Positions 51,179-59,920 of a stretch of 64,000 bases of DNA are shown piece by piece; the first letter of the stretch is position 1, and every line of letters begins with the position of its first letter. Location: NCBI RefSeq assembly GCF_900183975.1, contig NZ_LT853882.1, positions 923,501-987,500 on the forward strand, read 5' to 3'. The position numbers and the translations under genes are program-made. This DNA comes from Xanthomonas fragariae. Lineage in GTDB: Bacteria; Pseudomonadota; Gammaproteobacteria; Xanthomonadales; Xanthomonadaceae. The notes beneath the pieces were generated by a model. The model ran no database searches, was not told the origin of the DNA, and was given only the letters and a program-made list of their open reading frames with translations.

Positions 51179-53311
51179 TCAGAACGTGTATTCCAGCCCT
51201 GCTGTGAACGTGCGCGCAGGTGCGGCCTGACGTCCCCACGGGCTGGTATCCACACCGCGGAACCAGTACTGCCGATCGAACAGATTATTGATCGCCAGCG
51301 ATGCGCTGAACTTTTGTCCGTTGCGTTCCAACAAGATATGGCTCACCTGTGTGTTCCACACCCAGTACGACGGCAATTCACCGACCGAGGCGATGGCGTT
51401 TTCTTGCACGGTGTTGGCCGCATCGCTGTAGACCTTGCTGAAGTAGTCGCTCGACAGTGCGACAGTGGTGCGACCGAACACGTAATTGCCGCTCAGGGTG
51501 ATCTGATTGCGCGAGGTGTAGGGCACGCGCAAGCCGCGGAAGGCGCCCGATTCCTGGCTGGCATCCAGATAGGCGTAGCCGGCGTTGAGCGTCAGTGCGC
51601 GTAGCTGCTCCGGGCTCCACTGCAGTTCCAGCTCGCCGCCTTGATGACGGGTCTTGCCGAGATTGCCGAATGCGCGCGTGGTGTTGTCCAGCTGGATCTG
51701 CTGATTGAAATCGATCAGATACGCACCGAGCTGGATGCGGGTGCGATCGTTGGGCTGATAACGCGCGCCGGCTTCGTAATTCCAGGCCAGTTCGGCATCC
51801 AGATTGTTGCCGAAGATGATCTGGGTGACCTGTGGCGCGCGCATCGAACGCTGCCCATCCGCATAGAAAAACCAGTGTTCGTCGGCTTGAAACCCGACTG
51901 TCAAACCCGGCAATACATCGCGGGTCTGGTTGAGCGTGCGCACGCCGGTGGCACGATTGAAATAGTGCGAATCCAAGCGTTCGTAACGCAGGCCCGGGGT
52001 GATGGTCACGCGTTCGTCGGGCAGCGTGATCGCGTTGCTGACATAGGCCGCCAGTGCGCGGTCTTCGAACCGCCAGTCGCGCACGGTGGTGAATAACCCA
52101 TCGCGCAGACGCAGGTTGCCGACCAGAAAATCGATGTCCTCACGCACCGCACGCGCACCGGCACTCCACTGCTGACGCACGCCACCGGCATCGCCCATGC
52201 TCCAGGTTAGCTGCGGTTCGCTGCCGACTACACGGAAGTTGCGCGGTGCGGTCTGGCGCAGTTGCGGCGGCAGATCCGAGCGCCAGGTTTCGGTGGCTGC
52301 CTGACGCATGCCGACGATGAAATTGCGGCTGCTACGCGCGCTGAAAGTGGTCCAGTTCAGGCGCACATCCTTCATCGGACCCCAATCGCCCAGCAACTGT
52401 TCGTAGCCCAGCGACGCACGCGTGGTGCGGCCGTTGAAGCTGTCCAGCGGGCGCGTGGACTGGCGCGGGTCGCCACGGTAGGCGTCAGGGCTCAACGCAC
52501 CGGCCAGATCCATGTCGACCAGATAGCGCTGCACGCTAGCCTTCAGCAATTTGGTGCCGTCCAGCCACCATTCGGCACGCACGCGCAGATTGCTGATGTC
52601 GGTATCGCTATGCGCGCGCCAATACGCGCCGTCGGTGCGATTAGCATCGACCTGCATGCCGAAGTTGTTGGCGAGATAGCCGCCGCTACTGAGCGCGCTG
52701 TCCTGCAGAAAATGGCCCTGGCCGCCTGCGGTGATCTTGTGCGCCAGCGTGGTGCTCCATTCGCTGGGGATCTGCTTGCTGATCAGATTGATCACCCCGC
52801 CAACGTTGTTCGGCCCGTACTGCACGGCCGCGCCGCCGCGCACGATGTCGATGCGATCGATCTGATTCAGACCCACCGGAAACAGCGACAAGCTGGTCTG
52901 CCCGTAAGATGCCAATGCAAGCGCAATGCCGTCTTCCAGCACCTGCACACGGCCGCTGCGGCTTTCGTACAGACCACGCAGCATCAGCTGCGGCAGCGCG
53001 CCGGTACCGGTCTCATCGAAGATCTTGATGCCCGGCACGCGCTGCAACGCATCGTCCAGCGAACGGTTGCCACCGTTGCGCAGTTGTTCGCGATCGATCA
53101 CCTGGCGGCTACCGGCATAACGCTGCACATCGTCAGGGCTGGAGCGACCGAGCAGGCTGCCTTCTACCTGGATCGCGTCCAGCCTAAGGATCGGCGTGGT
53201 GCCATCAGTGGTATCGGCATCCGGCGTATCGACTGCGAACGCCGACAGCGGCATGGTTGCAGTGGCCGCAGCGATGGCGATGGCCAGGGCTTGGAAACGC
53301 AACGTCGACAT
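51179..53311 (-). CDS. xsuA: TonB-dependent ferric siderophore receptor
   Basis: 710 residues with a signal peptide (MSTLRFQALAIAIAAATATM, then PLSAFA). The TonB box is probably DAIQVEGS. The plug has SRQVIDREQLRNGGNRSLDD, LMLRGLYESRSGRVQVLEDG and RIDIVRGGAAVQYGPNNVGG. The C-terminal barrel ends RTFTAGLEYTF with the terminal phenylalanine required for barrel assembly. It takes up the ferric siderophore made by the downstream genes, as PvuA does for vibrioferrin. It follows the aldolase gene on the same strand with no gap to speak of, so one Fur-regulated transcript is likely. Confidence 0.94.
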   Translation of the reverse strand: MSTLRFQALAIAIAAATATMPLSAFAVDTPDADTTDGTTPILRLDAIQVEGSLLGRSSPDDVQRYAGSRQVIDREQLRNGGNRSLDDALQRVPGIKIFDETGTGALPQLMLRGLYESRSGRVQVLEDGIALALASYGQTSLSLFPVGLNQIDRIDIVRGGAAVQYGPNNVGGVINLISKQIPSEWSTTLAHKITAGGQGHFLQDSALSSGGYLANNFGMQVDANRTDGAYWRAHSDTDISNLRVRAEWWLDGTKLLKASVQRYLVDMDLAGALSPDAYRGDPRQSTRPLDSFNGRTTRASLGYEQLLGDWGPMKDVRLNWTTFSARSSRNFIVGMRQAATETWRSDLPPQLRQTAPRNFRVVGSEPQLTWSMGDAGGVRQQWSAGARAVREDIDFLVGNLRLRDGLFTTVRDWRFEDRALAAYVSNAITLPDERVTITPGLRYERLDSHYFNRATGVRTLNQTRDVLPGLTVGFQADEHWFFYADGQRSMRAPQVTQIIFGNNLDAELAWNYEAGARYQPNDRTRIQLGAYLIDFNQQIQLDNTTRAFGNLGKTRHQGGELELQWSPEQLRALTLNAGYAYLDASQESGAFRGLRVPYTSRNQITLSGNYVFGRTTVALSSDYFSKVYSDAANTVQENAIASVGELPSYWVWNTQVSHILLERNGQKFSASLAINNLFDRQYWFRGVDTSPWGRQAAPARTFTAGLEYTF

Positions 53312-54073
53312 CTACGGCGTGCTCCTGCGGGCGGGGAGTGACGTGGGCGCGGCAAACGTGGCCAAGTGGCTGCGCAGTGCGCGTTGAATTAAGGCACGAT
53401 CTTCCCCGGCGAGCAGCCAGCGCAGCTCCGGCTGTCGCAGCCAGTGCGCACGCTGCGCATCGGTGCGCGGGTTAGGGCAGAACGGCACATCGGCGGCACG
53501 GCATTGCGCATGTAGTTGCAGCAGTAGTTCCCACACCTGCGGATGGGTGGGGTGCGGTCCAAGGCCCAGGTCCAGCGCAAGATCCAACGCGCCTTCCATC
53601 ACCAGCGCCACGCCGGGCACCGCAAGCATTTTGGGCAATGCGGCAATGCCGGCTGCGCTTTCGATCATCGGCACGATGCGGATATCGCGATTTGCCTGTG
53701 CGATATAAGTGGGCAGATCGACGTCGCCGAAGCCAGTGACGCGGCCACCGGTGATTCCACGCCGGCCCAGCGGCGGGAAGCGTGCGGCGGCGATGGCGTT
53801 AGCGAGTTGCGCCGCCGATTCGCTACGCGGAATCACGATCCCACGCGCACCAGCATCGAGTACGCGGCCGATCAGCTTTTCGTCCACCTCAGGCACACGC
53901 ACCCAGGCCTCGCAGCCGGAGAGCTCGCACGCGCGGATGGCGTGTTCCAGCGCGTCTGGCGCACGCAGCACATGCTCCAGATCGATCACCACAAAGCCAT
54001 AGCCGATGCGGCCCAACAGCTCGCAGACCTGCACGCTTGGGACTGCATTGAGAACGCCAACCGCGAACGCCAT
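53312..54073 (-). CDS. HpcH/HpaI-family aldolase at the head of the siderophore operon
   Basis: An ATG at 54073 opens MAFAVGVLNAVPSVQVCELL; an in-frame GTG at 54112 would add 13 residues but would put the Fur-like site on the ribosome-binding region. The TIM-barrel family shows GYGFVVIDLEHV, AGARGIVIPRSESAA, RRGITGGRVTGFG and PMIESAAGIAALPKMLAVPG with the metal-binding glutamate. Members cleave or form 2-oxo acids such as 2-keto-3-deoxy sugars or citramalate-like compounds. At this position it may supply a precursor (2-oxoglutarate or citrate-type acid) for the siderophore; this is inference. About 253 residues, normal for the family. Confidence 0.85.
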   Translation of the reverse strand: MAFAVGVLNAVPSVQVCELLGRIGYGFVVIDLEHVLRAPDALEHAIRACELSGCEAWVRVPEVDEKLIGRVLDAGARGIVIPRSESAAQLANAIAAARFPPLGRRGITGGRVTGFGDVDLPTYIAQANRDIRIVPMIESAAGIAALPKMLAVPGVALVMEGALDLALDLGLGPHPTHPQVWELLLQLHAQCRAADVPFCPNPRTDAQRAHWLRQPELRWLLAGEDRALIQRALRSHLATFAAPTSLPARRSTP

Positions 54074-54117
54074 GTAAGGGGCCGCCCAAGGGAAGTGGCG
54101 ATCATCCTGCACTTGAT

Positions 54118-54136
54118 GGGAATGATTATCAAGTGT
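54118..54136 (-). promoter_or_regulatory. Fur-box-like site before the siderophore operon
   Basis: On the minus strand the 11-base core TGATAATCATT (54131-54121) matches the centre of the 19-bp Fur consensus exactly; the outer bases match poorly (12 of 19 overall). It lies 45 bases before the chosen aldolase start, where it would cover the promoter. Iron repression of the whole operon is the expected result. Confidence 0.7.
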
Positions 54137-54142
54137 GTTGCC

Positions 54143-54154
54143 GGGGGGGGGGGG
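54143..54154 (+). repeat. G12 homopolymer tract
   Basis: Twelve consecutive G residues lie between the Fur-like site and the 46-residue-repeat reading frame, and within that frame if it starts at 54118 or 54124. Tracts of this length slip readily during replication, so expression of the following frame could switch on and off. Confidence 0.9.
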
Positions 54155-54190
54155 CTAACCTTGTGCCACTTCACTGTTTCCATATCCGAA

Positions 54191-54538
54191 TTCGACTGGG
54201 ATGCACTGGATGAAGTGGATGGTTTTCAGCCGCCGCCTCAAAGCGACTTGGATTTCGAGACACTTGCGGATGAGTTGATGGCACCTTCGTGGTTGGCCCA
54301 GCCCGAGGCGTCGAGTTCCAACTTTGCATTCGACCGGGATGCAGTGCATCAAGCGGGTGGTTTGCCGCAGGCGCATGAAAGCGGCTGGAATCTCGAGACA
54401 CTTACGCAGGAGGAGATGGGGCCTTCGTGGTCGGCCCAGTCCGGAGCGTCGATTTACGACTTTGCATTCGACTGGAATGCGCTGCATCCGGAAAATGCAG
54501 TGCCGCGCCGCACCACCGCTATGCCGCAAGCGTCATTA
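54191..54538 (+). repeat. 138-bp coding tandem repeat (2.5 units)
   Basis: Units start with TTCGAC at 54191, 54329 and 54467. Conserved stretches include GAGACACTT, CCTTCGTGG and GCCCAG at equal offsets in units 1 and 2. The third unit is interrupted by IS copy C after about 72 bases. Confidence 0.85.
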
Positions 54539-56031
54539 GCCGTCCCTGAAAAATCCCCTTCAAGTGCCAAGTGCCGTCGGTGACAGCGGCACGGCACTCA
54601 AGGATGACCATCCCATCGCCCGCATCCAGGCACGCAAAAACGCGATCCAGCGCAGCAGCCAGCGCAGGTTGTAGCCAGCGGCGCAGCCGAGCACGTGCAG
54701 CGCATCGCCTTGGGCACCTTTCAGCCTGCAGCGACGCAACCGGCAGTCGTCTTTCAGATGTCCGATCACCGGCTCCACCGCCTGCCGTCGCTTGATCCAG
54801 CGCCATTGCCGTCGCGTCAGCGTCTTGGCCTTGCCGCGATGCAGGACCTGCACGCCATCGACCGCGCGCCCGCGATCGCCCAGGTCCACGATCGCCACCG
54901 TCGGTTCTACGCTCACATCCTGCAGCAACCCGCGTGTCTGCTCCAGCTGCTCGGCCAAGGTATCGCCGTCGTACGGGTTGCCCGGGAAGCTGCGCGCACC
55001 CACGACCAATCCCTTGCAGGCGGTGACTGCAATGCCGACCTTGACGCCGAATTCGTACGCTTGACGCGCCTTGCCCTTGCCGATGCATTCCACTTCCGGG
55101 GCATGCAATGCGTACAGTTTTTGTTTGTCCTTCGGACGCTGCGTGTACAGCCGTTGCGTACGTTCCAGCCAGACAGCGATGCGCTCGCGCACGCCGGTGT
55201 TTACCTGATCGAGTTTGCGTTGGATGTCGCGCACGAGCCGTCCCAGCACTGTGCGTTGACGTCGCAGGACGCGCCGCATGCGCTTGAACTGGCGCGCATT
55301 GCCTTGCGGCTCAGGGCCGGGCCTTGCCGCGCGTAGCTCTGCCGCAATCCGATGCCGTGCCGCTTGGCCAGTAACACCAGCTTCTTGCGTGCCACCTCCA
55401 GCAAACGGCTGTCGGTCGGATAGGCGATCGCCTTCTCTTGCACCGTGGTGTCCACGATCACCCGCGACAACTCGCGTGCGTCCACCGCCTGCATCGCATG
55501 CGCGGCGTTGATGGTGTGCGCCAGCAGCTCTTCCATCCCGGCCTCACCCAGGCGCTGCCGCCAGCGCGTCAGCGAGCTGGCATCGCACGGCAAACGCGTC
55601 TGGAACACGACCTCGCCAGTGAAAAACTGCCAGTACGGATTCTCCAGCCAACGCTCGCACACCGTTTCATCGGACAGGTCGTAGGCGTGTTTGAGGTAGA
55701 GCAAACCGGCAATCAGCCGCACCGGCAATGCCGGCCGACCGCCACCGGCCTGGGTGGCCGGCAAGCGCGATGAAAGTGCTTGCTCCAACGCCGTCCACGG
55801 CATCCGTTGGCTCAGCCGCGCCAGCGGATGACGCAGATCGATCTGGTTCTCCAGCCGCGAACGAAACAACTCATCGTCAGGCATGTCTTCGGCAGCAGGA
55901 CGGCGTGTACGCATGAGTGAAAATTGCCAGAAACCAGCCTTCAGCGTAGCGAACACTGGTAGTTTTGGCACGCCGGTGCAGACATCAAGGCCTTGCGGTC
56001 GTTGGGTGGTTTGGGGTTTTTCAGGTGCGAC
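54539..56031 (-). mobile_element. IS5-family element (IS1478-like), copy C, degraded
   Basis: 1493 bp, about 12 bp shorter than copies A and B because of an internal deletion. Terminal repeats are slightly altered (GCCGTCCC on the left, GGTGCGAC on the right). The flanking hexamers TCATTA (left) and TCGTTA (right) match at five of six positions, consistent with an old target duplication. It truncates the 46-residue-repeat frame. Confidence 0.85.
54560..55971 (-). pseudogene. IS5-family transposase (copy C), frameshifted
   Basis: The N-terminal 240 residues (55971 down to about 55296) match copy A up to RQGPALSRKA, where about 13 bp are missing relative to copy A (the codons for GRYAH). The frame then shifts and stops. 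The C-terminal portion continues in another frame from MRRVLRRQRTVLGRLVRDIQ. The catalytic residues are split between the two frames, so this copy cannot make active transposase. Confidence 0.9.
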
Positions 56032-56055
56032 TCGTTACCTCGGCATTCGCAAGCC

Positions 56056-56451
56056 TCAGCCTGGGAAAGCCGGAAACTTCTCATCCGGGTGCTTGGCTTT
56101 CCACTCTTTGTAAGAAGCACTGCCCTGCCAAATGGTGAAGGGCTTAGGCGTTCGGCCGCGACCCGGCCAAGTCTCTTGCGTATGAGGCAGCCAGTATTTG
56201 GGGCGCCCCCCCTTCTTTGAAGGAGCTGCCCTCTTGGGCTCTGCCGCTCCGTGAATGTCAAAGCCCGCAATTTCCGAACGCTGCTGAGTATTGAAGTGCT
56301 TGGCAAAATTTCCAAGTAGCTTGACCACCTCATTGAAAGCTTCGACAGCCTGATCTTGCCGCAATTTGTTTTCTTGCCCTTCCAATTTGCAAAGCTCTTC
56401 AATCAATCTTGCCTTTGCGGACGTGATGGATTACAACGCGGCTTTTGTCAT
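56056..56451 (-). pseudogene. H-NS-family nucleoid protein with a nonsense codon near the start
   Basis: An ATG at 56451, with AAGGA upstream, opens MTKAAL, then TAA (56431-56433), then in the same frame SITSAKARLIEELCKLEGQE and onward to the end at 56056. CAA to TAA would explain the break. The C-terminus carries the H-NS DNA-binding loop in PHTQETWPGRGRTPKPFTIW and ends DEKFPAFPG; the N-terminal half is a predicted coiled coil (QDQAVEAFNEVVKLLGNFAK). A restart at TTG 56406 would still give 116 residues. H-NS proteins silence AT-rich acquired genes. The upstream 56452-56666 region is itself AT-rich and shows no other gene. Confidence 0.7.
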
Positions 56452-56666
56452 TCCAGAAAATCCTTAAAGAAGATTTTTGATTGAGCTTTTAACGAATATG
56501 TTTAAATTGCACTTAATTAAGAGGTGACTTGACAAAATAAAATACACACTTATATTTAGAACCAACGCAATCCAACCTCGCAGCATAAAAAGGTCAACAG
56601 GTGATTTTATTTTTGTCCATAGCCTTAGGCTACTCTTCCCTCATTTTTGAAACCTTAAGATGCGAG

Positions 56667-56942
56667 CTAGATTCTCCCTGCGACGAATGCAACAAAGCTA
56701 ACACACAGGAAAGCAAGCAGGAAAATGGCTAGGTACAAGCCGAATAAAAACTGCCTCAACTGAAAAGTGGATTGAATGCGGATCAAAAACCAGTCATAGA
56801 CTATTACGCCTGCGCGACCTGCAAACAGCACATAAATTACACCCGCCGCGCCAAACATCCAGCCAATCGATGAATAAATTGTCCAAGCATAGTATGCGAA
56901 AGCAGCCGTTCCAGCAAAAACAGCACTTAGAGTGGATAACAA
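56667..56942 (-). CDS. Small membrane protein whose 5' end was replaced by a MITE
   Basis: The frame, open from a TTG at 56942, encodes about 91 residues with three hydrophobic segments: AVFAGTAAFAYYAWTIYSSI, WMFGAAGVIYVLFAG and LFGLYLAIFLLAFLCVSFVA. The first residues (LLSTL) come from the end of the 142-bp inverted-repeat element at 56930-57071, so the native start is gone or the surviving start is internal. Base composition is lower in GC than the neighbouring core genes. I do not recognise the family. Confidence 0.55.
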   Translation of the reverse strand: MLSTLSAVFAGTAAFAYYAWTIYSSIGWMFGAAGVIYVLFAGRAGVIVYDWFLIRIQSTFQLRQFLFGLYLAIFLLAFLCVSFVAFVAGRI

Positions 56943-57071
56943 AACGTAGCGAGCAGCCGCCAGGTGGGTGCGGACGGCGCGTAGGAACCGAAGTGTACGC
57001 GTGGCACATGCCGATTCCGAGCACCGGCCGCGCCCGCCTGATGGTGAGCGCAGTCGTTTTGTCAGCCACTC
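56930..57071. mobile_element. 142-bp MITE-like element
   Basis: Imperfect inverted ends GAGTGGATAACAAAACG (left) and, reading in from the right, GAGTGGCTGACAAAACG. It is flanked by TTA on both sides (56927-56929 and 57072-57074), consistent with the TA or TNA duplications of IS427-type elements. It carries no gene. The ends resemble those of the adjacent full-length element (GAGTGGCTAACAAAACCC), which could mobilise it. Confidence 0.75.
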
Positions 57072-57074
57072 TTA

Positions 57075-57945
57075 GAGTGGCTAACAAAACCCAGGAAGAA
57101 GCCGTAAGCAGATGATGGAGCAAGCAAGCGAGAGCAACGCCAAGTGGAGATCGATGCGGCGTTCAAAGCGGATGCGCAGTTTGCCCATGCCTGCGAACCA
57201 GGCATGGGTGCGCTCGACGACCCAGCGATGGCGGCCCAACCGGTCGTTGCGCGCGATCCCCTTGCGTGCGATCCGCGCAATGATGCCGCGCTGCTTGAGG
57301 AAGGCGCGACAGTGGTCGATGTCGTAAGCCTTGTCGGCGTGCAATTTGTCTGGCCAACGTCGCGGGCGCCCTGGTTTGCCACCAATTGGCGGCAAGGCGT
57401 CGATCAACTCCTCGAACACGACCGAGTCGTGCCGATTGGCGCCGGTGACGCACACCGCCAAGGGGATGCCGTTGCGATCGACGATCAGATGCCGTTTGCT
57501 GCCGCGTTTGCCGCGATCGGTCGGGTTCGGCCCGGTATATAGGCCCCCCGGGGGGAGGCTACGCTAGCGGCGTCCAGACCAGCTCGGCTCAGGTCCAGCG
57601 TCTGAGCGCGACGTAGCTCGGCCAGCAACACCTGATGCAGACGATGCCACACACTGGCGGCCTGCCAATCACGCAACCGGCGCCAGCAGGTCATGCCGCT
57701 GCCATAACCGAGTTCCACAGGCAGGTCTTCCTTCCAACGGCACGCCCGTGCGCAGGACACAGACAATGCCGTTGAGGGCTTGCTGATCACTGATACGCGG
57801 CCGTCCACCTTTGGGCGAACGCTTCACTTGCGGAATCAGCGGCTCGATGCGCTTCCACAGCGCAATGGGGATCTCTTTGCGACGTGTCATGTCCGCAATT
57901 TTGCCACCGGCGAGACAAGATTCAAGGGGGTTTTGTTAGACGCTC
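57075..57945 (-). mobile_element. IS5-family (IS427-like) element, 871 bp, decayed
   Basis: Ends are GAGTGGCTAACAAAACCC on the left and, reading in from the right, GAGCGTCTAACAAAACCCCC, flanked by TA on both sides. It abuts the MITE directly, sharing the TTA between them. It also truncates a gene on its right side (57946-58069). Confidence 0.8.
57081..57890 (-). pseudogene. IS427-like transposase, at least two frameshifts
   Basis: The start MTRRKEIPIALWKRIEPLIP and ISDQQALNGIVCVLRTGVP lie in one frame, VELGYGSGMTCWRRLRDWQA and LDLSRAGLDAASVASPRG in a second, and GPNPTDRGKRGSKRHLIVDR through HRWVVERTHAWFAGMGKLRI in a third. One shift between the first two frames may be programmed in this group, but the second (near 57533, an apparent AT duplication in TATATACC) is not. 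The DDE residues are therefore split and the element is probably inactive by itself. Confidence 0.8.
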
Positions 57946-58069
57946 TAAACCCTACCGGTGCGGCGGTGGATGCCAAGGCCACACCGGCTGCGGCTAATGC
58001 GGCCAATGTGGTCAACCAGCCGTGCTGAGCAAGAAGGTAGGCAAGCCGATCGTGTGTGCGGCGTATCAT
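57946..58069 (-). pseudogene. N-terminal stub of an envelope protein, cut by the IS
   Basis: An ATG at 58069 opens MIRRTHDRLAYLLAQHGWLT then TLAALAAAGVALASTAAPVG before entering the IS at 57945. The second part is a hydrophobic signal-anchor-like segment. The gene was divergent from the AraC-type regulator and could have been its target. The rest of the gene is not present on the other side of the insertions as far as I can tell. Confidence 0.5.
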
Positions 58070-58164
58070 GGCGCTGCGTGCGTGGTGCTGTGTCGATAGC
58101 GCGCGGAGTGTCTGGCTGCGCCTTTCCCGATCCCGAGTCCATTGCCTTGTATGAATCCTCCCGC

Positions 58165-58890
58165 ATGAAGAGCATCGATCCTGCCGATCTGGAAGCGTTG
58201 TTCGATGCCGTGCCGGACGTATTGCTCTTCGTCAAGGATCGCGAGGGCCGCTACACCCACGTCAACCAGACCATGCTGCGACGCCTGGGGCTGAAGTCGC
58301 GCAAGGAACTGATCGGCAAGCGCGTGGCCGAGGTGTATCCGAGCGGCTTGGGCGCCAACTACGCCAATCAGGATGAGCAGGTGCTGGCTGGTGCAGTCAT
58401 CGACAACGTGCTGGAGCTGCACCTGTTCGCCAACCGCGAACCGGGCTGGTGTCTCACCTGCAAACGGCCGCTGCTGGTAGATAACAAGGTGCAGGGCATC
58501 ATCGGCATTTCGCGCGATCTGGGGCCGCAGGACGGGCACGAATCGCATTACGAAAAACTGCGGCTTGCGCTGGCCTACCTCAACGCCAATTACGCGCAGA
58601 ACGTGCGTATGCAGGCGCTGGTAGAGATCACCGGTTTTTCGATGTCCAAGCTGCAGCGCTCGTTTCGCAAAGTGTTCCAGCTCACTCCGCAACAAGTGCT
58701 GGCCAAGCTGCGTCTGCAGATGGCGATGCATCTATTGCACGGAAGCAAGAGCGTGACCGAAATTGGACATGCCTGCGGTTTCAGCGATCAAAGCGCGTTT
58801 ACGCGGCAGTTCAAGGCTGCGGCGGGGATGACGCCGCGTGAGTACCGCATGTTGGTCAATACGGTGCAGCTGCCCGTAGAAGCTTCTTAG
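58165..58890 (+). CDS. PAS-domain AraC/XylS-type transcriptional regulator
   Basis: An ATG at 58165 gives 241 residues starting MKSIDPADLEALFDAVPDVL. The N-terminal PAS domain (LFVKDREGRYTHVNQTMLRR, IIGISRDLGPQ) probably senses a small ligand. The C-terminal AraC double helix-turn-helix reads ALVEITGFSMSKLQRSFRKV and VTEIGHACGFSDQSAFTRQF with the family ending AAAGMTPREYRML. The stop TAG coincides with the TA target duplication of the IS on its right, so the last residues could have been altered by the insertion. The regulon is unknown; the divergent neighbour is truncated. Confidence 0.88.
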   Translation: MKSIDPADLEALFDAVPDVLLFVKDREGRYTHVNQTMLRRLGLKSRKELIGKRVAEVYPSGLGANYANQDEQVLAGAVIDNVLELHLFANREPGWCLTCKRPLLVDNKVQGIIGISRDLGPQDGHESHYEKLRLALAYLNANYAQNVRMQALVEITGFSMSKLQRSFRKVFQLTPQQVLAKLRLQMAMHLLHGSKSVTEIGHACGFSDQSAFTRQFKAAAGMTPREYRMLVNTVQLPVEAS

Positions 58891-59746
58891 AGCGTGTTAT
58901 GAACTTTGAAAGAGGGTGGCTGCATTTCCAAGCATCAGGATCGTGAAGACGACGAAGTGCAAACCGGCCAAGGTTTCCGGCAATCGCTCGTAGTCGCGTG
59001 CCAGCCGTCTGAAACGATTGGCCCATCCGAAGCTGCGCTCGACAACCCAACGGCGCGGCAGCAAGACAAAGCCTTTTTTCGCTTCTTGCAGCTTGATCAC
59101 TTGCAACTCAATGCCTTCTTCCGTGGCCGCCTGCGCCGGTTCTTGACCGGTGTAGCCCTGATCAACAAAGGCGATCTTGACCGTTTCACCGGTCACGTGT
59201 TGTACCTCTTGTGCCAACGATCGGACTTGCGCGCGCTCCTGCTCATTAGCCGGCGTCACCTGGACAGCGAGCAGATGTCCAAGCGTATCGACGGCCATGT
59301 GTACCTTGCTGCCTTTCTTGCGTTTATAGCCATCGTATCCAGCACGCGGCCCGCTTTCGCAGGTGGACTGCAGCGTGCGAGCATCGAAAATGACCGCGCT
59401 CGGCTGGCCTTTTTTCCCTTGCGCCACACGCAAGAGTGAGCGCAGATCACTGACCATGGCCTCAAAGCAGCCCGCTTGCAGCCAGCGCTGTGTTTGCTGA
59501 TACACCGCTTCCCAGGGCGGAAAATCGTTGGGAAGCAATCGCCATGGTGCGCCGGCGCGCGCGATCCACCGCAGTGCGTTGAACATCGCGCGTAGCTCAT
59601 ACTTGCGCTGCGGTGCCTGCACGTCCATCAGCGTCAAATAGGGAGCCGCAAAGGCCCATTCTTCGTCGGAAATATCGGTGGAATAAGGCTTACGAGGCTT
59701 CATCCGTATACGTTAGCGTGACAAGGGCAAAGTTCATAACACGCTC
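58890..59746 (-). mobile_element. IS5-family (IS427-like) element, 857 bp, intact
   Basis: The ends are GAGCGTGTTATGAACTTTG on the left and, reading in from the right, GAGCGTGTTATGAACTTTGC, flanked by TA (58888-58889 and 59747-59748). One transposase gene spans the interior. The terminal GAGCGT motif is shared with the decayed element at 57075-57945. Confidence 0.88.
58897..59703 (-). CDS. IS5-family transposase, single frame, intact
   Basis: 268 residues starting MKPRKPYSTDISDEEWAFAA. DUF4096-type N-terminal region (LRAMFNALRWIARAGAPWRL) is followed by the DDE_Tnp_1 core: AVIFDARTLQSTCESG (first D), KIAFVDQGYTGQEPA (second D) and RRWVVERSFGWANRFRRLAR (E). Unlike the neighbouring element it is not frameshifted and may be active. 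The ending FVVFTILMLGNAATLFQSS is typical of the group. Confidence 0.92.
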   Translation of the reverse strand: MKPRKPYSTDISDEEWAFAAPYLTLMDVQAPQRKYELRAMFNALRWIARAGAPWRLLPNDFPPWEAVYQQTQRWLQAGCFEAMVSDLRSLLRVAQGKKGQPSAVIFDARTLQSTCESGPRAGYDGYKRKKGSKVHMAVDTLGHLLAVQVTPANEQERAQVRSLAQEVQHVTGETVKIAFVDQGYTGQEPAQAATEEGIELQVIKLQEAKKGFVLLPRRWVVERSFGWANRFRRLARDYERLPETLAGLHFVVFTILMLGNAATLFQSS

Positions 59747-59920
59747 TAGGGCAGTGCAGATGCTTGCGCGGCGTTTCGCGCTTGCAGTCTGTCGTATACG
59801 GAACGCGTCTACTGCGCACTTGCTAACTGATGGGCAGTCGCCTGCTATTTTCTATTTGCCCGCGCTCAAAAATACCTTGGGCGTGGGACGACCCTGCGTC
59901 AGTCGCTCGCGCTGATGCGG

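Larger units (their letters stand above)
54118..54538 (+). pseudogene. Fragment of a 46-residue tandem-repeat protein, truncated by IS copy C
   Basis: The plus-strand frame reads SISEFDWDALDEVDGFQPPP and continues through two full 46-residue repeats and part of a third. Repeat starts are FDWDALDEVDG, FDRDAVHQAGG and FDWNALHPENA, exactly 138 bases apart (54191, 54329, 54467); shared inner blocks are ETLADELMAPSWLAQ and ETLTQEEMGPSWSAQ. The repeats are acidic and Trp/Ser-rich. The N-terminal origin is unclear (candidate ATGs overlap the Fur site) and the C-terminus is cut by the IS at 54539. Repeat-bearing acidic proteins of this sort occur among type III effectors, but I cannot match it to a named one. 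Confidence 0.65.
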
